Positions 7,806-16,452 of a stretch of DNA of 43,414 nt are shown here, in pieces. Positions within the stretch are counted from its first letter, which is position 1, and every line of letters starts with the position of its first letter. The position numbers and the translations under genes are program-made. The stretch is from Clostridiales bacterium (GTDB taxonomy: Bacteria; Bacillota; Clostridia; Oscillospirales; UBA644): NCBI GenBank assembly GCA_016281915.1, contig JAEEJO010000062.1:1-43414 (forward strand), written 5' to 3'. The notes below the pieces were generated by a model that worked only from the letters and a program-made list of their open reading frames with translations, ran no database searches and was not told the DNA's origin.

Positions 7806-8660
7806 TTATGATCCAGACGTTCTGATCTTGTTTCTGTATTCTTTCGGCGTCATTCCGGTCACAGCTTTGAAATTTTTGGAATAGTGCTGCGGAGAAGAGA
7901 AACTGTATTCGTATGCGATATATGTCAGAGAGTGTTCAAGAAGAAGGGATACCGAGTCGTAAATCTTTTTTTGCATGATATACTCACCGGGAGTCATACC
8001 CGTTTCTTTGGTGAACTTATATTTGAAGTGAGAAAGCGAGAACCCTACCCTGTCCGCTATTTTGGACAGGCTGAGCTGCTCTTTAATGTTATCGTCTATA
8101 TACTGTTTTGCTGTAAGGATCGGGTTTGATACGACGTTTTTTTCTTCATCCTTACTCTCGGAGATTCTGAGCTCGTATAAAAAAACCGTCAGAAGCGCTT
8201 TGGCCGCAATAATATCGAGAGGTCCGTTTTTTTCTGTGAGGCAATAGGCATTTATCAGCTTGGCGGCAGTATCGTCACGTATCTGAAATTTTCTTTTTTT
8301 AACGGAATACAAGCTTTTAAGGAGCGCATCCGTGCTAACGGGATCAAGTCCGAGGAGGTTTTTGCATGAACTGTCAATCTGCATCCAGTAAAGACAACCT
8401 CGGGACTGAGGATCGTTACCCGATGAATGCTTTTCGTTTGGTAAAGTAATAAAGACATCGCCGCCGTGAAGTATGTATTCCCTGTTTTCTATGCAGTATT
8501 TCTGCATACCACGTTTGAGATAGCATATCTCGAAATAATTGCCGTGATCATGGTTGGCAAGTACGGATTCTGTTGAAAGATTCGAATACATGGCAAGCAA
8601 AGGAATACCGCAGTCTGAAAGCTCGGTACCGGTCATAAGTTTGCGTTTGTTTTCAGCCAT
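7806..8660 (-). CDS. AraC-family transcriptional regulator with cupin sensor domain
   Basis: This is a 284-residue regulator. The N-terminal ~150 residues look like an AraC cupin: H-D-H-G-N-Y-F-E-I-C-Y-L near residue 38 and G-D-V-F-I-T-L-P-N-E-K-H-S near residue 67 are typical of sugar-responsive family members. The C-terminal ~100 residues carry the double helix-turn-helix: L-S-L-S-K-I-A-D-R-V-G-F-S then F-S-S-P-Q-H-Y-S-K-N-F-K and the closing G-M-T-P-K-E-Y-R. Start ATG 8658-8660 has GGAG upstream. It lies between two carbohydrate loci and is divergent from the MATE gene, so it probably responds to a sugar and controls 4650-7750, 10216-16007 or both. Target and inducer are inferred from position only. 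Confidence 0.9.
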   Translation of the reverse strand: MAENKRKLMTGTELSDCGIPLLAMYSNLSTESVLANHDHGNYFEICYLKRGMQKYCIENREYILHGGDVFITLPNEKHSSGNDPQSRGCLYWMQIDSSCKNLLGLDPVSTDALLKSLYSVKKRKFQIRDDTAAKLINAYCLTEKNGPLDIIAAKALLTVFLYELRISESKDEEKNVVSNPILTAKQYIDDNIKEQLSLSKIADRVGFSLSHFKYKFTKETGMTPGEYIMQKKIYDSVSLLLEHSLTYIAYEYSFSSPQHYSKNFKAVTGMTPKEYRNKIRTSGS

Positions 8661-8679
8661 TTTATCACACTCCCGTTTA

Positions 8680-8708
8680 ATTATAGCTTATTATCGACAA
8701 AAAATCAA
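8680..8708 (-). promoter_or_regulatory. Promoter for the AraC regulator
   Basis: Minus strand TTGATT (8703-8708), 17 nt, TATAAT (8680-8685), about 20 nt before the start codon. The region 8661-8725 between the divergent genes is only 65 nt. I see no convincing plus-strand promoter for the MATE gene in it. Confidence 0.55.
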
Positions 8709-8725
8709 GAGGAAAACGTGTTTTT

Positions 8726-10120
8726 ATGAACATTATAAAGAGATATATCGGAGGCAGAGAGTTTTACAGAAAAGTTGTAAGGCTGGTAATTCCGATTGTT
8801 ATTCAGCAGGGAATAACAAACGTTGTTAATCTTCTGGACAACGTTATGGTAGGCTCTCTCGGAACCGAGCCGATGAGCGGTGTTGCGATAGTTAACCAGA
8901 TTATTTTCATTTTCAACCTTACTATATTCGGCGGTATCTCCGGCGCGTCGATATTCGGAGCGCAGTTTTTCGGTATCGGAGACCATAAGGGCGTAAGAGA
9001 TACCTTCCGTTTCAAAACGATTTTCGGAGTTCTGACTACGGCGATAGCTCTTGTCGTTTTTTCTGTTTTCGGCAATAATCTTATTATGCTGTTTCTTGAC
9101 AACGAGGCGAACGCAGGAATAGATCTCTCGGTGACGCTTCGCTACGCATCCGATTATATGCTCGTTGTGCTTATAGGCCTTTTTCCGTTCATGATAGTGC
9201 AGGTATATACGAGCACGCTGCGTGAAACGGGAGAGACTGTTGCACCGATGATCGCTTCGGTGATTTCGATAGCGGTCAACTTTATTCTGAATCTTGTTTT
9301 GATATTCGGATTTCTGTTTATACCCCCTATGGGTGTTGTAGGCGCTGCGATCGCCACGGTAATCGCGCGATTTGTTGAAATGATATATATTATCGTTTAC
9401 ACACATGCAAACGCCGAAAAACATCAGTTTATCAAAGGTGTTTATAAATCACTTAAGGTTCCTTCGTCCCTCGTTCTCAAGATAGTGAAAAAGGGAACGC
9501 CGCTGATGATGAACGAAGTGCTCTGGTCTCTCGGAACGACTTTTGTAAATCAGAATTACTCGACAAGAGGTCTTTCAGTTGTAGCGGCAAGCAATATCAC
9601 TTCAACGGTATGGAGTATGTTCTGCATAATAATGTTCTCGATGGGAAGCGCAGTAAGTATTCTTGTAGGGCAGAAGCTCGGGGCGGGAGAAATTGAAGAA
9701 GCAAAAGATACTGACAGAAAGCTTATATTTCTTACCGTTGTGTCAAACACGGTTATCGGGCTTATTCTTATAGCGTTTTCGCCGTTGATTCCGCTTATTT
9801 ACAATACCGAGCCCGAAGTGCGTGCGCTTGCTACGAATTTTCTGATAATTGCCGGTGCATCGCTTCCGATCCATGCGCTCATTCACGTAACTTATTTTAC
9901 GATACGCTCTGGAGGAAGAACATTTATAACGTTTTTATTCGACAGCGTTTATACGTGGTGCGTGCCTGTTGTTCTTTCGTTTACCCTTTGCAGATTTACC
10001 GCTCTCGGCATAGTGATGATCTATTTTATCGTTCAGTTTTCTGACATAATAAAAATCATGATAGGCATGCCAATGCTCAAATCTGAGATATGGGCAAAAA
10101 ATATAATTAAAAACAACTGA
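8726..10120 (+). CDS. MATE-family efflux transporter
   Basis: This 464-residue, 12-helix transporter is of the multidrug and toxic compound extrusion family, which exports organic cations or drugs using a Na+ or H+ gradient. The family pattern is present: N-terminal P-I-V-I-Q-Q-G-I-T-N-V-V-N-L-L-D-N-V-M-V-G-S-L-G, an E-T-G-E-T motif near residue 165, and M-N-E-V-L-W-S-L-G at the start of the second half. Length is normal. Start ATG has AGAGGAAA upstream. Divergent from the AraC regulator and followed by a terminator. The substrate cannot be predicted. Confidence 0.93.
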   Translation: MNIIKRYIGGREFYRKVVRLVIPIVIQQGITNVVNLLDNVMVGSLGTEPMSGVAIVNQIIFIFNLTIFGGISGASIFGAQFFGIGDHKGVRDTFRFKTIFGVLTTAIALVVFSVFGNNLIMLFLDNEANAGIDLSVTLRYASDYMLVVLIGLFPFMIVQVYTSTLRETGETVAPMIASVISIAVNFILNLVLIFGFLFIPPMGVVGAAIATVIARFVEMIYIIVYTHANAEKHQFIKGVYKSLKVPSSLVLKIVKKGTPLMMNEVLWSLGTTFVNQNYSTRGLSVVAASNITSTVWSMFCIIMFSMGSAVSILVGQKLGAGEIEEAKDTDRKLIFLTVVSNTVIGLILIAFSPLIPLIYNTEPEVRALATNFLIIAGASLPIHALIHVTYFTIRSGGRTFITFLFDSVYTWCVPVVLSFTLCRFTALGIVMIYFIVQFSDIIKIMIGMPMLKSEIWAKNIIKNN

Positions 10121-10127
10121 AATAAGG

Positions 10128-10165
10128 GCTTTGCGGAATAATATCGCAAAGCTTTTGTTTTTTTC
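10128..10165 (+). terminator. Intrinsic terminator after the MATE gene
   Basis: GCTTTGCG (10128-10135) pairs with CGCAAAGC (10145-10152), followed by TTTTGTTTTTTT. Confidence 0.85.
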
Positions 10166-10194
10166 TTGACATCTTTATGATTCTGTGATATTAT
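10166..10194 (+). promoter_or_regulatory. Sigma-A promoter of the hemicellulose operon
   Basis: TTGACA (10166-10171), 17 nt, TATTAT (10189-10194), starting right after the MATE terminator. The leader to ATG 10216 is only ~15-20 nt, so control would have to act at or upstream of the promoter. Confidence 0.75.
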
Positions 10195-10215
10195 TTAAAA
10201 AAAGGAGAGATGATT

Positions 10216-12804
10216 ATGGAAAAATATAAAGACAGTTCGCTTCCGGTAAAGGAACGAATTGCAGATCTTATTTCAAGAATGACGCTTGAGGAAAAAGCGA
10301 GACAGATAGATCAGTATTCACCAAGCGATTTCTGCAGTGAAAACAAAGAAACAGGCGAACTTGAAGCTGATTACGAAAAGCTGAAGATAATGGGCGACAA
10401 CCCATACGGACTTGCCGGCTTAGGAAGAAGCACGGCAAAGCTTTATAATGAGATTCAGCGTTACGTTATTGAAAACACAAGACTCGGTATTCCTGTATTG
10501 TTCTGTTCGGAAGCTCTTCACGGCTACGGACGCGTAGGAGCAACGGTTTTTCCCCAGCAGATAGCCCTCGGATGCACGTTTGATCCGTCGCTCGGTGAAG
10601 AAATGGGCGCAGCTATCGCAAGAGAAGAAAGAGCGTGCGGCGTCCAGGAAACGTGGAACCCCGTATGCGACCTTGCAAGAGAACCCAGATGGGGCAGAAC
10701 GGAAGAGAACTTCGGAGAAGACACGTATCTTTCTTCAAGATTTGCGTATCATATAGTCAAAGGACTTCAGGGAGACGACGTATCGAGGCCGGACAAGGTT
10801 ATTTCCGAGCTGAAGCACTATACGGCTTACGGTGTTCCCGTAGGCGGACTCAACTGTGCAGTAGCGGCGCTTGGAAGACATGAAGTATTTGAATACTGTC
10901 AGCCGGTTTTTGAGGCCGCCGTAAAAGATGCCGGAGCATATAACGTAATGTGCTCATATGCATCGGTAGACGGTCAGCCCCTGCCCTCGGACCATGAACT
11001 GCTGACTGACGTTCTGCGCGATCAGTGGGGCATGAGAGGATTTGTCCGTTCGGATATGTGCGCAATATCGATGCTCAACTGCGACCATAACGTTGCAGAC
11101 TCAAGAGAAGAAGCGATAAGAATGGCTCTTGAAGCCGGAACGGACGTTCAGCTGCTTGACTTCCCTCACGATTTTTATCAGAATACGATAATCGATTATG
11201 TTAAGAAGGGTCTTTTGTCTCTTGAAACTCTTGACCGTGCGGTAAGCAGAGTGCTGAGAACTAAATTCGATCTAGGGCTCTTCGATAACCCGTATATTGA
11301 CGAAACCCTGCAGGATAAAGTATTGCACTGCCAGGAACATAAAGATCTGGCATATAAGATCGCCACAAAATCGATAACGCTTCTGAAAAACGAAAACAAT
11401 ATTCTTCCTCTGAGAAAAGATCTTAAAAAGATCGCGGTTCTTGGTCCCTCTGCGAACACACTGAATTTCGGAGATTACAGCGTTTCCGATGAAGGATACG
11501 ACAAGATCACGCTTTACTCGTCCATAAAAGAAGCCGTAGAAAAAGATACCGAAGTCGTATACGCAAAAGGATGCGATTTCAAAGAGCTGACGCTTAAAAA
11601 GATTCCCAACAACTGGTATGTAAAACTTACAGGAGAATATTTCAATAATCCTGCAGAACCTGTCGGAGAGCCTGTTCTCACAAGAGAGGATAAAGCGATA
11701 GATTTCAGCTTTATTGCAGAAAAGGCTGCGGGAGTTGTGGACGCGCAGTTCTCGGCGCGATGGACGGGTGTTATAGAATCACACGTTGAAGGTGATGCGT
11801 TTATAGGATTTAACTGTCAGGACAGCATTAAGCTCTGGATAGACGGCAATCTGATAATCGACGCATGGGGAGACAAGAGAGGAACGGATCTTCTGGCTCC
11901 TTTCCGCTTCGAAAAGAAGAAATACGACATAAAAATCGAATACAGAAACGATGAGCGCGGCGCAGCGGTTATTCTTGGCTGGATGAACAAACCTGCTGAC
12001 GTCAAAGAGGCGCTCGAGGCAGTAAAAGGTGCTGACGTTGCGGTAATCTCGCTCGGTGACAGAGATCAGATAACAACAGGCGAGAATTTTGACCGCTGTG
12101 ACCTGAATCTGCCCGGAAAGCAGCTTGATTTTCTCAAAGAGATATATGCGACCGGCACGCCGATAGTTCTTGTTCTTCAAAGCGGACGTCCGATGACACT
12201 TCTGTGGGAAAACGAGCATATCCCTGCGATTGTCCAGGCGTTCTTTGCAGGCGAATTAGGCGGAAAAGCGATCTCAGACGTTCTCTTCGGGGACGTCAAC
12301 CCTTCGGGAAAACTCTCGTGCTCGTTCCCGAAAACGCTCGGACAGATACCCGTTCATTACAGCAGAAAGCCTGCGGGCGGCAAGAGATATGTTGAGGGAT
12401 TTGACAGAAAGCCCCTCTTCCCCTTCGGTTTCGGTCTTTCCTATACCACGTTTGAGTATTCCGATCTGAAGCTTTCAAATGATCATATCAGGACAGATGA
12501 TACGCTGAAAGTTTCGTTTAAGATTACAAACACCGGTAAGGTCGCCGGCGAAGAGGTTTGCCAGGTTTACATCAGAGACTATTTTGCGTCTGTTGTAAAG
12601 CCCGGAATGGAGCTGAAGGAATTTGAAAGAGTCCATCTTGAACCGGGAGAGACAAAAACTGTTGAAAAAGAGCTAGGTACTCTTGCTTTCAGAACCCTTA
12701 ACCCGAAATATCAGTGGACTGTTGAACCGGGACAGATGAGAGTAATGATAGGAAGATCTTCGGAAGATCTGCCGCTTCAATCGGACTTCTGGATAGTAAA
12801 ATAA
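10216..12804 (+). CDS. Glycoside hydrolase family 3 (beta-glucosidase/xylosidase) with PA14 insertion
   Basis: This 862-residue enzyme removes terminal beta-linked glucose or xylose. The N-terminal GH3 barrel shows S-E-A-L-H-G-Y-G, the W-G-R-T-E-E-N-F-G-E-D block, K-H-Y-T-A-Y-G and the nucleophile motif G-F-V-R-S-D-M with Asp280 (from M at 10216). The second alpha/beta domain begins around I-T-L-L-K-N-E-N-N-I-L-P-L and is interrupted by a PA14 sugar-binding domain at about residues 465-593. It resumes through G-F-G-L-S-Y-T-T-F and is followed by a fibronectin-III-like tail. There is no signal peptide, so it acts in the cytoplasm. ATG 10216 is preferred over ATG 10210 because AAAGGAG lies 9 nt before it. 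First gene of the operon 10216-16007. Confidence 0.95.
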   Translation: MEKYKDSSLPVKERIADLISRMTLEEKARQIDQYSPSDFCSENKETGELEADYEKLKIMGDNPYGLAGLGRSTAKLYNEIQRYVIENTRLGIPVLFCSEALHGYGRVGATVFPQQIALGCTFDPSLGEEMGAAIAREERACGVQETWNPVCDLAREPRWGRTEENFGEDTYLSSRFAYHIVKGLQGDDVSRPDKVISELKHYTAYGVPVGGLNCAVAALGRHEVFEYCQPVFEAAVKDAGAYNVMCSYASVDGQPLPSDHELLTDVLRDQWGMRGFVRSDMCAISMLNCDHNVADSREEAIRMALEAGTDVQLLDFPHDFYQNTIIDYVKKGLLSLETLDRAVSRVLRTKFDLGLFDNPYIDETLQDKVLHCQEHKDLAYKIATKSITLLKNENNILPLRKDLKKIAVLGPSANTLNFGDYSVSDEGYDKITLYSSIKEAVEKDTEVVYAKGCDFKELTLKKIPNNWYVKLTGEYFNNPAEPVGEPVLTREDKAIDFSFIAEKAAGVVDAQFSARWTGVIESHVEGDAFIGFNCQDSIKLWIDGNLIIDAWGDKRGTDLLAPFRFEKKKYDIKIEYRNDERGAAVILGWMNKPADVKEALEAVKGADVAVISLGDRDQITTGENFDRCDLNLPGKQLDFLKEIYATGTPIVLVLQSGRPMTLLWENEHIPAIVQAFFAGELGGKAISDVLFGDVNPSGKLSCSFPKTLGQIPVHYSRKPAGGKRYVEGFDRKPLFPFGFGLSYTTFEYSDLKLSNDHIRTDDTLKVSFKITNTGKVAGEEVCQVYIRDYFASVVKPGMELKEFERVHLEPGETKTVEKELGTLAFRTLNPKYQWTVEPGQMRVMIGRSSEDLPLQSDFWIVK

Positions 12805-12822
12805 CAGGAAAGGTAAAAAGCT

Positions 12823-13851
12823 ATGGAAATGATAAATAATCTTCCCGATCCTTCGGGTTTCAGAAAAGATGAAATAATATCTATGCTTCTTAAAGAAGAA
12901 TACGGATTTTTGCCTTCAAGGCCATATTCCGTAACGGCTACAGTAGAGCAGAACGATGAAGGTTTTGCGGCGGGTAAAGCCGTTCTTCAAAAGATTTCGC
13001 TTTGCTGTAAGGCTGATTGGGGTGAATTCACGTTTCCCATATATTATGCCTTTCCGAAAAACTCTACGTCGATCCCCTGCTTTATACACATAAATTTCAG
13101 AGATCTTATTCCAGATAAATATCAGCCTACGGAAGAGATCATTGACAACGGATATGCCGTAATGACGATATATTATCAGGATATTACTGCTGACAATAAT
13201 GATTTTACCGACAAACTTGCAGGTATAATTTACCCTGAGGGCAAAAGAGAAAGTGATGACTGCGGTAAGATCGGTCTTTGGGCGTGGTCTGCTATGGCAG
13301 TTATGGATTATGCCATAACGCTGCCGGAGCTTGACCACAAAAGGATATGCGTGGCGGGGCACTCGCGTCTCGGAAAAACCGCTCTCCTGGCCGGAGCTCT
13401 TGACAGGCGGTTTTACTGTGCTTTTTCTAATGACTCAGGATGCAGCGGCGCGTCTCTGGCAAGAGATACTACGGGAGAAACGATAAAAAATATAACCGAC
13501 GTATTCCCATACTGGTTCTGCGAAAACTACTATAAATATGCTGAAAACGTCAGCGCGCTTCCCTTTGACCAGCATTGGCTCATAGCTGCGAACGCTCCTC
13601 ATAAAGTATACGTTGCGAGTGCCGCCGAGGACGGATGGGCATGTCCGAAAAACGAATATCTTGCCTGTGTTGCGGCAGACGCATACTATCAAAAGCTCGG
13701 ACTTGAAGGGTTTATTCACCCTGACAGACTTCCCGAGCCGGGAGACCGTTTTCACGAAGGAGACATAGGATATCATCTTCGCAGAGGAAGGCATTATTTC
13801 GGACGTGAAGACTGGCATAACTATATCAGGTTTTTAAATCAGGATGATTAA
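12823..13851 (+). CDS. CE15-like glucuronoyl/acetyl-xylan esterase (alpha/beta hydrolase)
   Basis: This 342-residue hydrolase resembles carbohydrate esterase family 15 (glucuronoyl esterases, which cut lignin-glucuronoxylan esters) and related acetyl-xylan esterases. The nucleophile elbow is G-H-S-R-L-G-K with Ser181. Then come N-D-S-G-C-S-G-A, the F-P-Y-W-F-C block, the A-S-A-A-E-D-G-W-A strand with an acidic residue, and the likely catalytic His324 in R-R-G-R-H-Y-F-G. The N-terminus lacks a signal peptide, unlike most characterised glucuronoyl esterases, so the substrate is probably an imported oligosaccharide. It begins 18 nt after the GH3 stop with AGGAAAGG upstream, so it is certainly in the same operon. 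Exact ester specificity is inferred. Confidence 0.8.
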   Translation: MEMINNLPDPSGFRKDEIISMLLKEEYGFLPSRPYSVTATVEQNDEGFAAGKAVLQKISLCCKADWGEFTFPIYYAFPKNSTSIPCFIHINFRDLIPDKYQPTEEIIDNGYAVMTIYYQDITADNNDFTDKLAGIIYPEGKRESDDCGKIGLWAWSAMAVMDYAITLPELDHKRICVAGHSRLGKTALLAGALDRRFYCAFSNDSGCSGASLARDTTGETIKNITDVFPYWFCENYYKYAENVSALPFDQHWLIAANAPHKVYVASAAEDGWACPKNEYLACVAADAYYQKLGLEGFIHPDRLPEPGDRFHEGDIGYHLRRGRHYFGREDWHNYIRFLNQDD

Positions 13852-13900
13852 ATATTGCGTGTTATTTATCTGAAAACCAACTTAGATAAGGAAAATGCTT

Positions 13901-15214
13901 ATGAAAAAAAGAGAAAATCAGATTTTAGACTGTCCTATGCCGGAAAGCGGGGATATTGCGAAAGGATTTTACAACGCAGGTCCGATGCTGAAAGACGACA
14001 CTGCCGGACCGACCGACGAAGATTCAAGAATGCAGATAGTATGCGAAGTTGATGCAGATGATTTTGATCAATACGTTGAGTCAGTCAAGGCAAGTGACGG
14101 AAGAGTATTTCTTGAAAACACATTGACAGACGACAGATGCATAGGATTTGAATATAATTTCAAACAGTATCATGCTTATTTTTCGGCAAAGCGAAGAGAG
14201 ATACGCATTATTGAAGATCCCTCCTCGCTTTCCCTTGATAAGTTTGCATATACGGAAAAAGGCGGAAGAAAGACGCTTCTTTACGCCTACGGTCTTTACA
14301 GCGATCCCGCAAACGGCGGAGGAATAAACACGATAAACTGCGGAATGATCTATATAATAAGACTTTCGGACGGAAGTCTGTTTGTTGTGGACGGAGGATA
14401 CGTTTTTCAGCACAGCAAAGAAGCGAACGATGCGCTTTTTGATTTTATGTTTGACATTGCAGACAAGCAGGATGACGGAAAAATCAGGATAAGCTGCTGG
14501 TATTTTACTCACGGACATGATGATCATACTGACGGATGCACACGAATTCTTTCACGTTTTCACGATAAGATCAATCTTGAAAGGGTTATGCACGGTTTTC
14601 AGTCACGCTCGCTCTGCAGAGGTTTTTCTCCCGCATATATCGACATGAAAGAAGCAGTTTTAAAGTATTATCCCAACGTTAAAACGCTTAAAATGCATAC
14701 CGGTCAGAAATTCTGTCTGTCTGACATGACGGTAGAAGTTCTTTTTGCCGCCGAGGACGTTATAAACGCAGACGCACTTGACGTTATGCCGCTAAGAGAC
14801 TTCAACGCAACTTCTACAATCGTAATGTTTACCATAAACGGCAGACAGTTTATTATGCTTGGAGACACATCCGCGGAGACAGAGGCTTTTACCGAGAAAT
14901 ACGGACATCCTCAGCTGTGGAAAGCGGATATGGTTCAGGTAGCGCATCACTGTTTTAACAATCTGCCGAAAATGTATGAATGGGTTCATGCTCCCGTTGC
15001 ATCTGTACCAAACAGATATTACGGAGCGCACGCATGGGACAACATACATAAACTGCGTGAAGTGCTTAAGTATGTAAAAGATGGTAATGTCTATTACAAC
15101 GGAGACGCTACGTGGGAATTTGAGGCAACAGAAAAAGGGTTTGTAAATACCCGTTCGTTCCCGCTCGTAGGAAAAGAGTTTGATATGAGCTGGAGCCATG
15201 AGCACAAAGTATAA
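13901..15214 (+). CDS. Metallo-beta-lactamase-fold hydrolase of unknown substrate
   Basis: This 437-residue protein has an N-terminal ~130-residue region I cannot assign, followed by a metallo-beta-lactamase fold. The metal motif is T-H-G-H-D-D-H-T-D-G (H204, H206, D208, H209). M-L-G-D-T-S supplies a bridging-Asp-type position and V-A-H-H-C is a later histidine motif. There is no signal peptide. It is third in the hemicellulose operon, 49 nt after the esterase and 13 nt before the next gene. The fold fits hydrolysis of an ester, lactone or phosphodiester, and a sugar-related role is inferred from context only. ATG 13901 is preferred to ATG 13895 because AAGGA lies 8 nt before it. Confidence 0.85.
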   Translation: MKKRENQILDCPMPESGDIAKGFYNAGPMLKDDTAGPTDEDSRMQIVCEVDADDFDQYVESVKASDGRVFLENTLTDDRCIGFEYNFKQYHAYFSAKRREIRIIEDPSSLSLDKFAYTEKGGRKTLLYAYGLYSDPANGGGINTINCGMIYIIRLSDGSLFVVDGGYVFQHSKEANDALFDFMFDIADKQDDGKIRISCWYFTHGHDDHTDGCTRILSRFHDKINLERVMHGFQSRSLCRGFSPAYIDMKEAVLKYYPNVKTLKMHTGQKFCLSDMTVEVLFAAEDVINADALDVMPLRDFNATSTIVMFTINGRQFIMLGDTSAETEAFTEKYGHPQLWKADMVQVAHHCFNNLPKMYEWVHAPVASVPNRYYGAHAWDNIHKLREVLKYVKDGNVYYNGDATWEFEATEKGFVNTRSFPLVGKEFDMSWSHEHKV

Positions 15215-15227
15215 GGGGGAAGGGAAT

Positions 15228-16007
15228 ATGACCGTTTTGGATTTATGGGATGAGGTACCGGCAGTCAACGGTGAAATACCGGTGCTTGAATACTATCCCG
15301 CAAAAAATAAAACTACCGATGCAACGGTAGTAATCTTTCCCGGTGGGGGTTATGCAGGCAGGGCGCCCAAAGAAGGCGATGGCTATGCGGTATTTCTGAA
15401 CTCGATCGGAATGGATGCATTTGTCTGCGAATACAGGGTTGCGCCGTATCGTTTTCCTGTTCCCCTGCTCGACGCCCGCCGCGCGGTAAGATATGTAAGA
15501 CATAATGCGGAAAAGTTTGGCATAGATCCCGACAAGATAGCTGTAATGGGTTCATCTGCAGGAGGACATCTTGCAGCGCTCGTTTCGACATATAAAGACA
15601 GAATAGATTATGAGAACACTGACGAAACAGACCGCGTTTCATTTATGCCGAACGCCACGATACTCTGCTATCCGGTCATTCATCATCCGGATGACGAATG
15701 CTGCCATACGGGAAGCTACCTGAATCTGACGGGAGACGAAAAAGAACATCCTGAGCTTTCACCGGATCTGCTTGTTGATGATAATACTCCCACTGCATTT
15801 ATCTGGCACACATCAAATGACGGAGGCGTCAGTGTAATAAACAGCTATCTTTATGCTACAGCGCTAAGAAAGCATAGTATTCTGCATGAAATGCATATTT
15901 TCCCGGACGGTCCTCACGGACTAGACGTTGCTGCGGGAATGCCGCACGTTGCGCAATGGACGGGGCTTTTGAAAAACTGGTTTATTGATATGAAATGGTT
16001 AAAGTAA
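15228..16007 (+). CDS. Acetyl esterase / alpha-beta hydrolase (BD-FAE-like)
   Basis: This is a 259-residue serine esterase. The oxyanion-hole motif F-P-G-G-G-Y-A-G-R lies near residue 40, and the nucleophile elbow G-S-S-A-G-G contains Ser110. An acidic residue in H-T-S-N-D-G-G-V and His in D-G-P-H-G-L complete the triad. This layout is typical of cytoplasmic acetyl-xylan esterases found beside GH3 and GH43 enzymes. Start ATG 15228 has AAGGGGGAAGGG upstream; an in-frame ATG at 15198 lies inside the preceding gene and lacks a site. Last gene of the operon, followed directly by a terminator. It probably removes O-acetyl groups from imported oligosaccharides. Confidence 0.88.
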   Translation: MTVLDLWDEVPAVNGEIPVLEYYPAKNKTTDATVVIFPGGGYAGRAPKEGDGYAVFLNSIGMDAFVCEYRVAPYRFPVPLLDARRAVRYVRHNAEKFGIDPDKIAVMGSSAGGHLAALVSTYKDRIDYENTDETDRVSFMPNATILCYPVIHHPDDECCHTGSYLNLTGDEKEHPELSPDLLVDDNTPTAFIWHTSNDGGVSVINSYLYATALRKHSILHEMHIFPDGPHGLDVAAGMPHVAQWTGLLKNWFIDMKWLK

Positions 16008-16014
16008 CATGGGC

Positions 16015-16048
16015 AAAAAAAGACACGGGAAAACCCGTGTCTTTTTTT
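16015..16048. terminator. Bidirectional terminator between two convergent operons
   Basis: AAAAAAAGACACGGG, an AAAA loop, then CCCGTGTCTTTTTTT: a symmetric stem with A-run and T-run, which can stop transcription both from the hemicellulose operon (+) and from the opp operon (-). It overlaps the last bases of the DUF3899 gene. Confidence 0.9.
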
Positions 16049-16448
16049 ATGATAATTTATACCAGACTATCAGAGCGACAGCGGACGCAAGAAGAAAAAC
16101 TGCGCCGACTATCAGAATAAAAACCGGTGTTTTACCGCGTTTTTCATCTTTTTCAAGCTTATATTCGTAAAACGATTTACTGTCTGATTTAATGAGAAAC
16201 GGGAGTAAAGAATGTCCGGCAATGCGAAAAGCATAACCCAGCGCATCGAACAGACCGGTTGTGGAGATCCATAAAAGTGCTCCTATCATTACAAGAAGTA
16301 TTCCCGGAACGAAAAAAGCATCACAGAGGATCGCCGAAATTTCGACGGGTTTACTTGCAACGAATATGCCTTCCGAATCCATGACCCAGAACGCTATAGC
16401 GGCTGCGATGAGGAAACAGATACCATACTGAAGCAGTTTTTTCTTCAC
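16047..16448 (-). CDS. DUF3899-like small membrane protein
   Basis: This is a 133-residue protein with three clear hydrophobic segments (about residues 5-22, 42-62 and 108-130) and a charged, Lys-rich stretch before the last one. The pattern, including W-I-S-T-T-G-L-F-D-A-L-G-Y, matches my memory of DUF3899 proteins of Clostridia. Function is unknown. The start is a GTG at 16446-16448; GGAGG in the oppF stop region is 8-9 nt upstream, and the gene starts 4 nt after oppF ends. It is therefore the distal gene of the opp operon. Confidence 0.8.
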   Translation of the reverse strand: MKKKLLQYGICFLIAAAIAFWVMDSEGIFVASKPVEISAILCDAFFVPGILLVMIGALLWISTTGLFDALGYAFRIAGHSLLPFLIKSDSKSFYEYKLEKDEKRGKTPVFILIVGAVFLLASAVALIVWYKLS

Positions 16449-16452
16449 GGGG

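Noticed and set aside
8705..9424. 239-codon minus-strand frame inside the MATE gene
   Set aside because: Antisense to a complete transporter gene; highly basic, low-complexity translation typical of a shadow frame.
10216..16007. Mobile or horizontally acquired island around the hemicellulose operon
   Set aside because: No transposase, integrase, direct repeats or tRNA site was seen, and base and codon use look like the neighbours.
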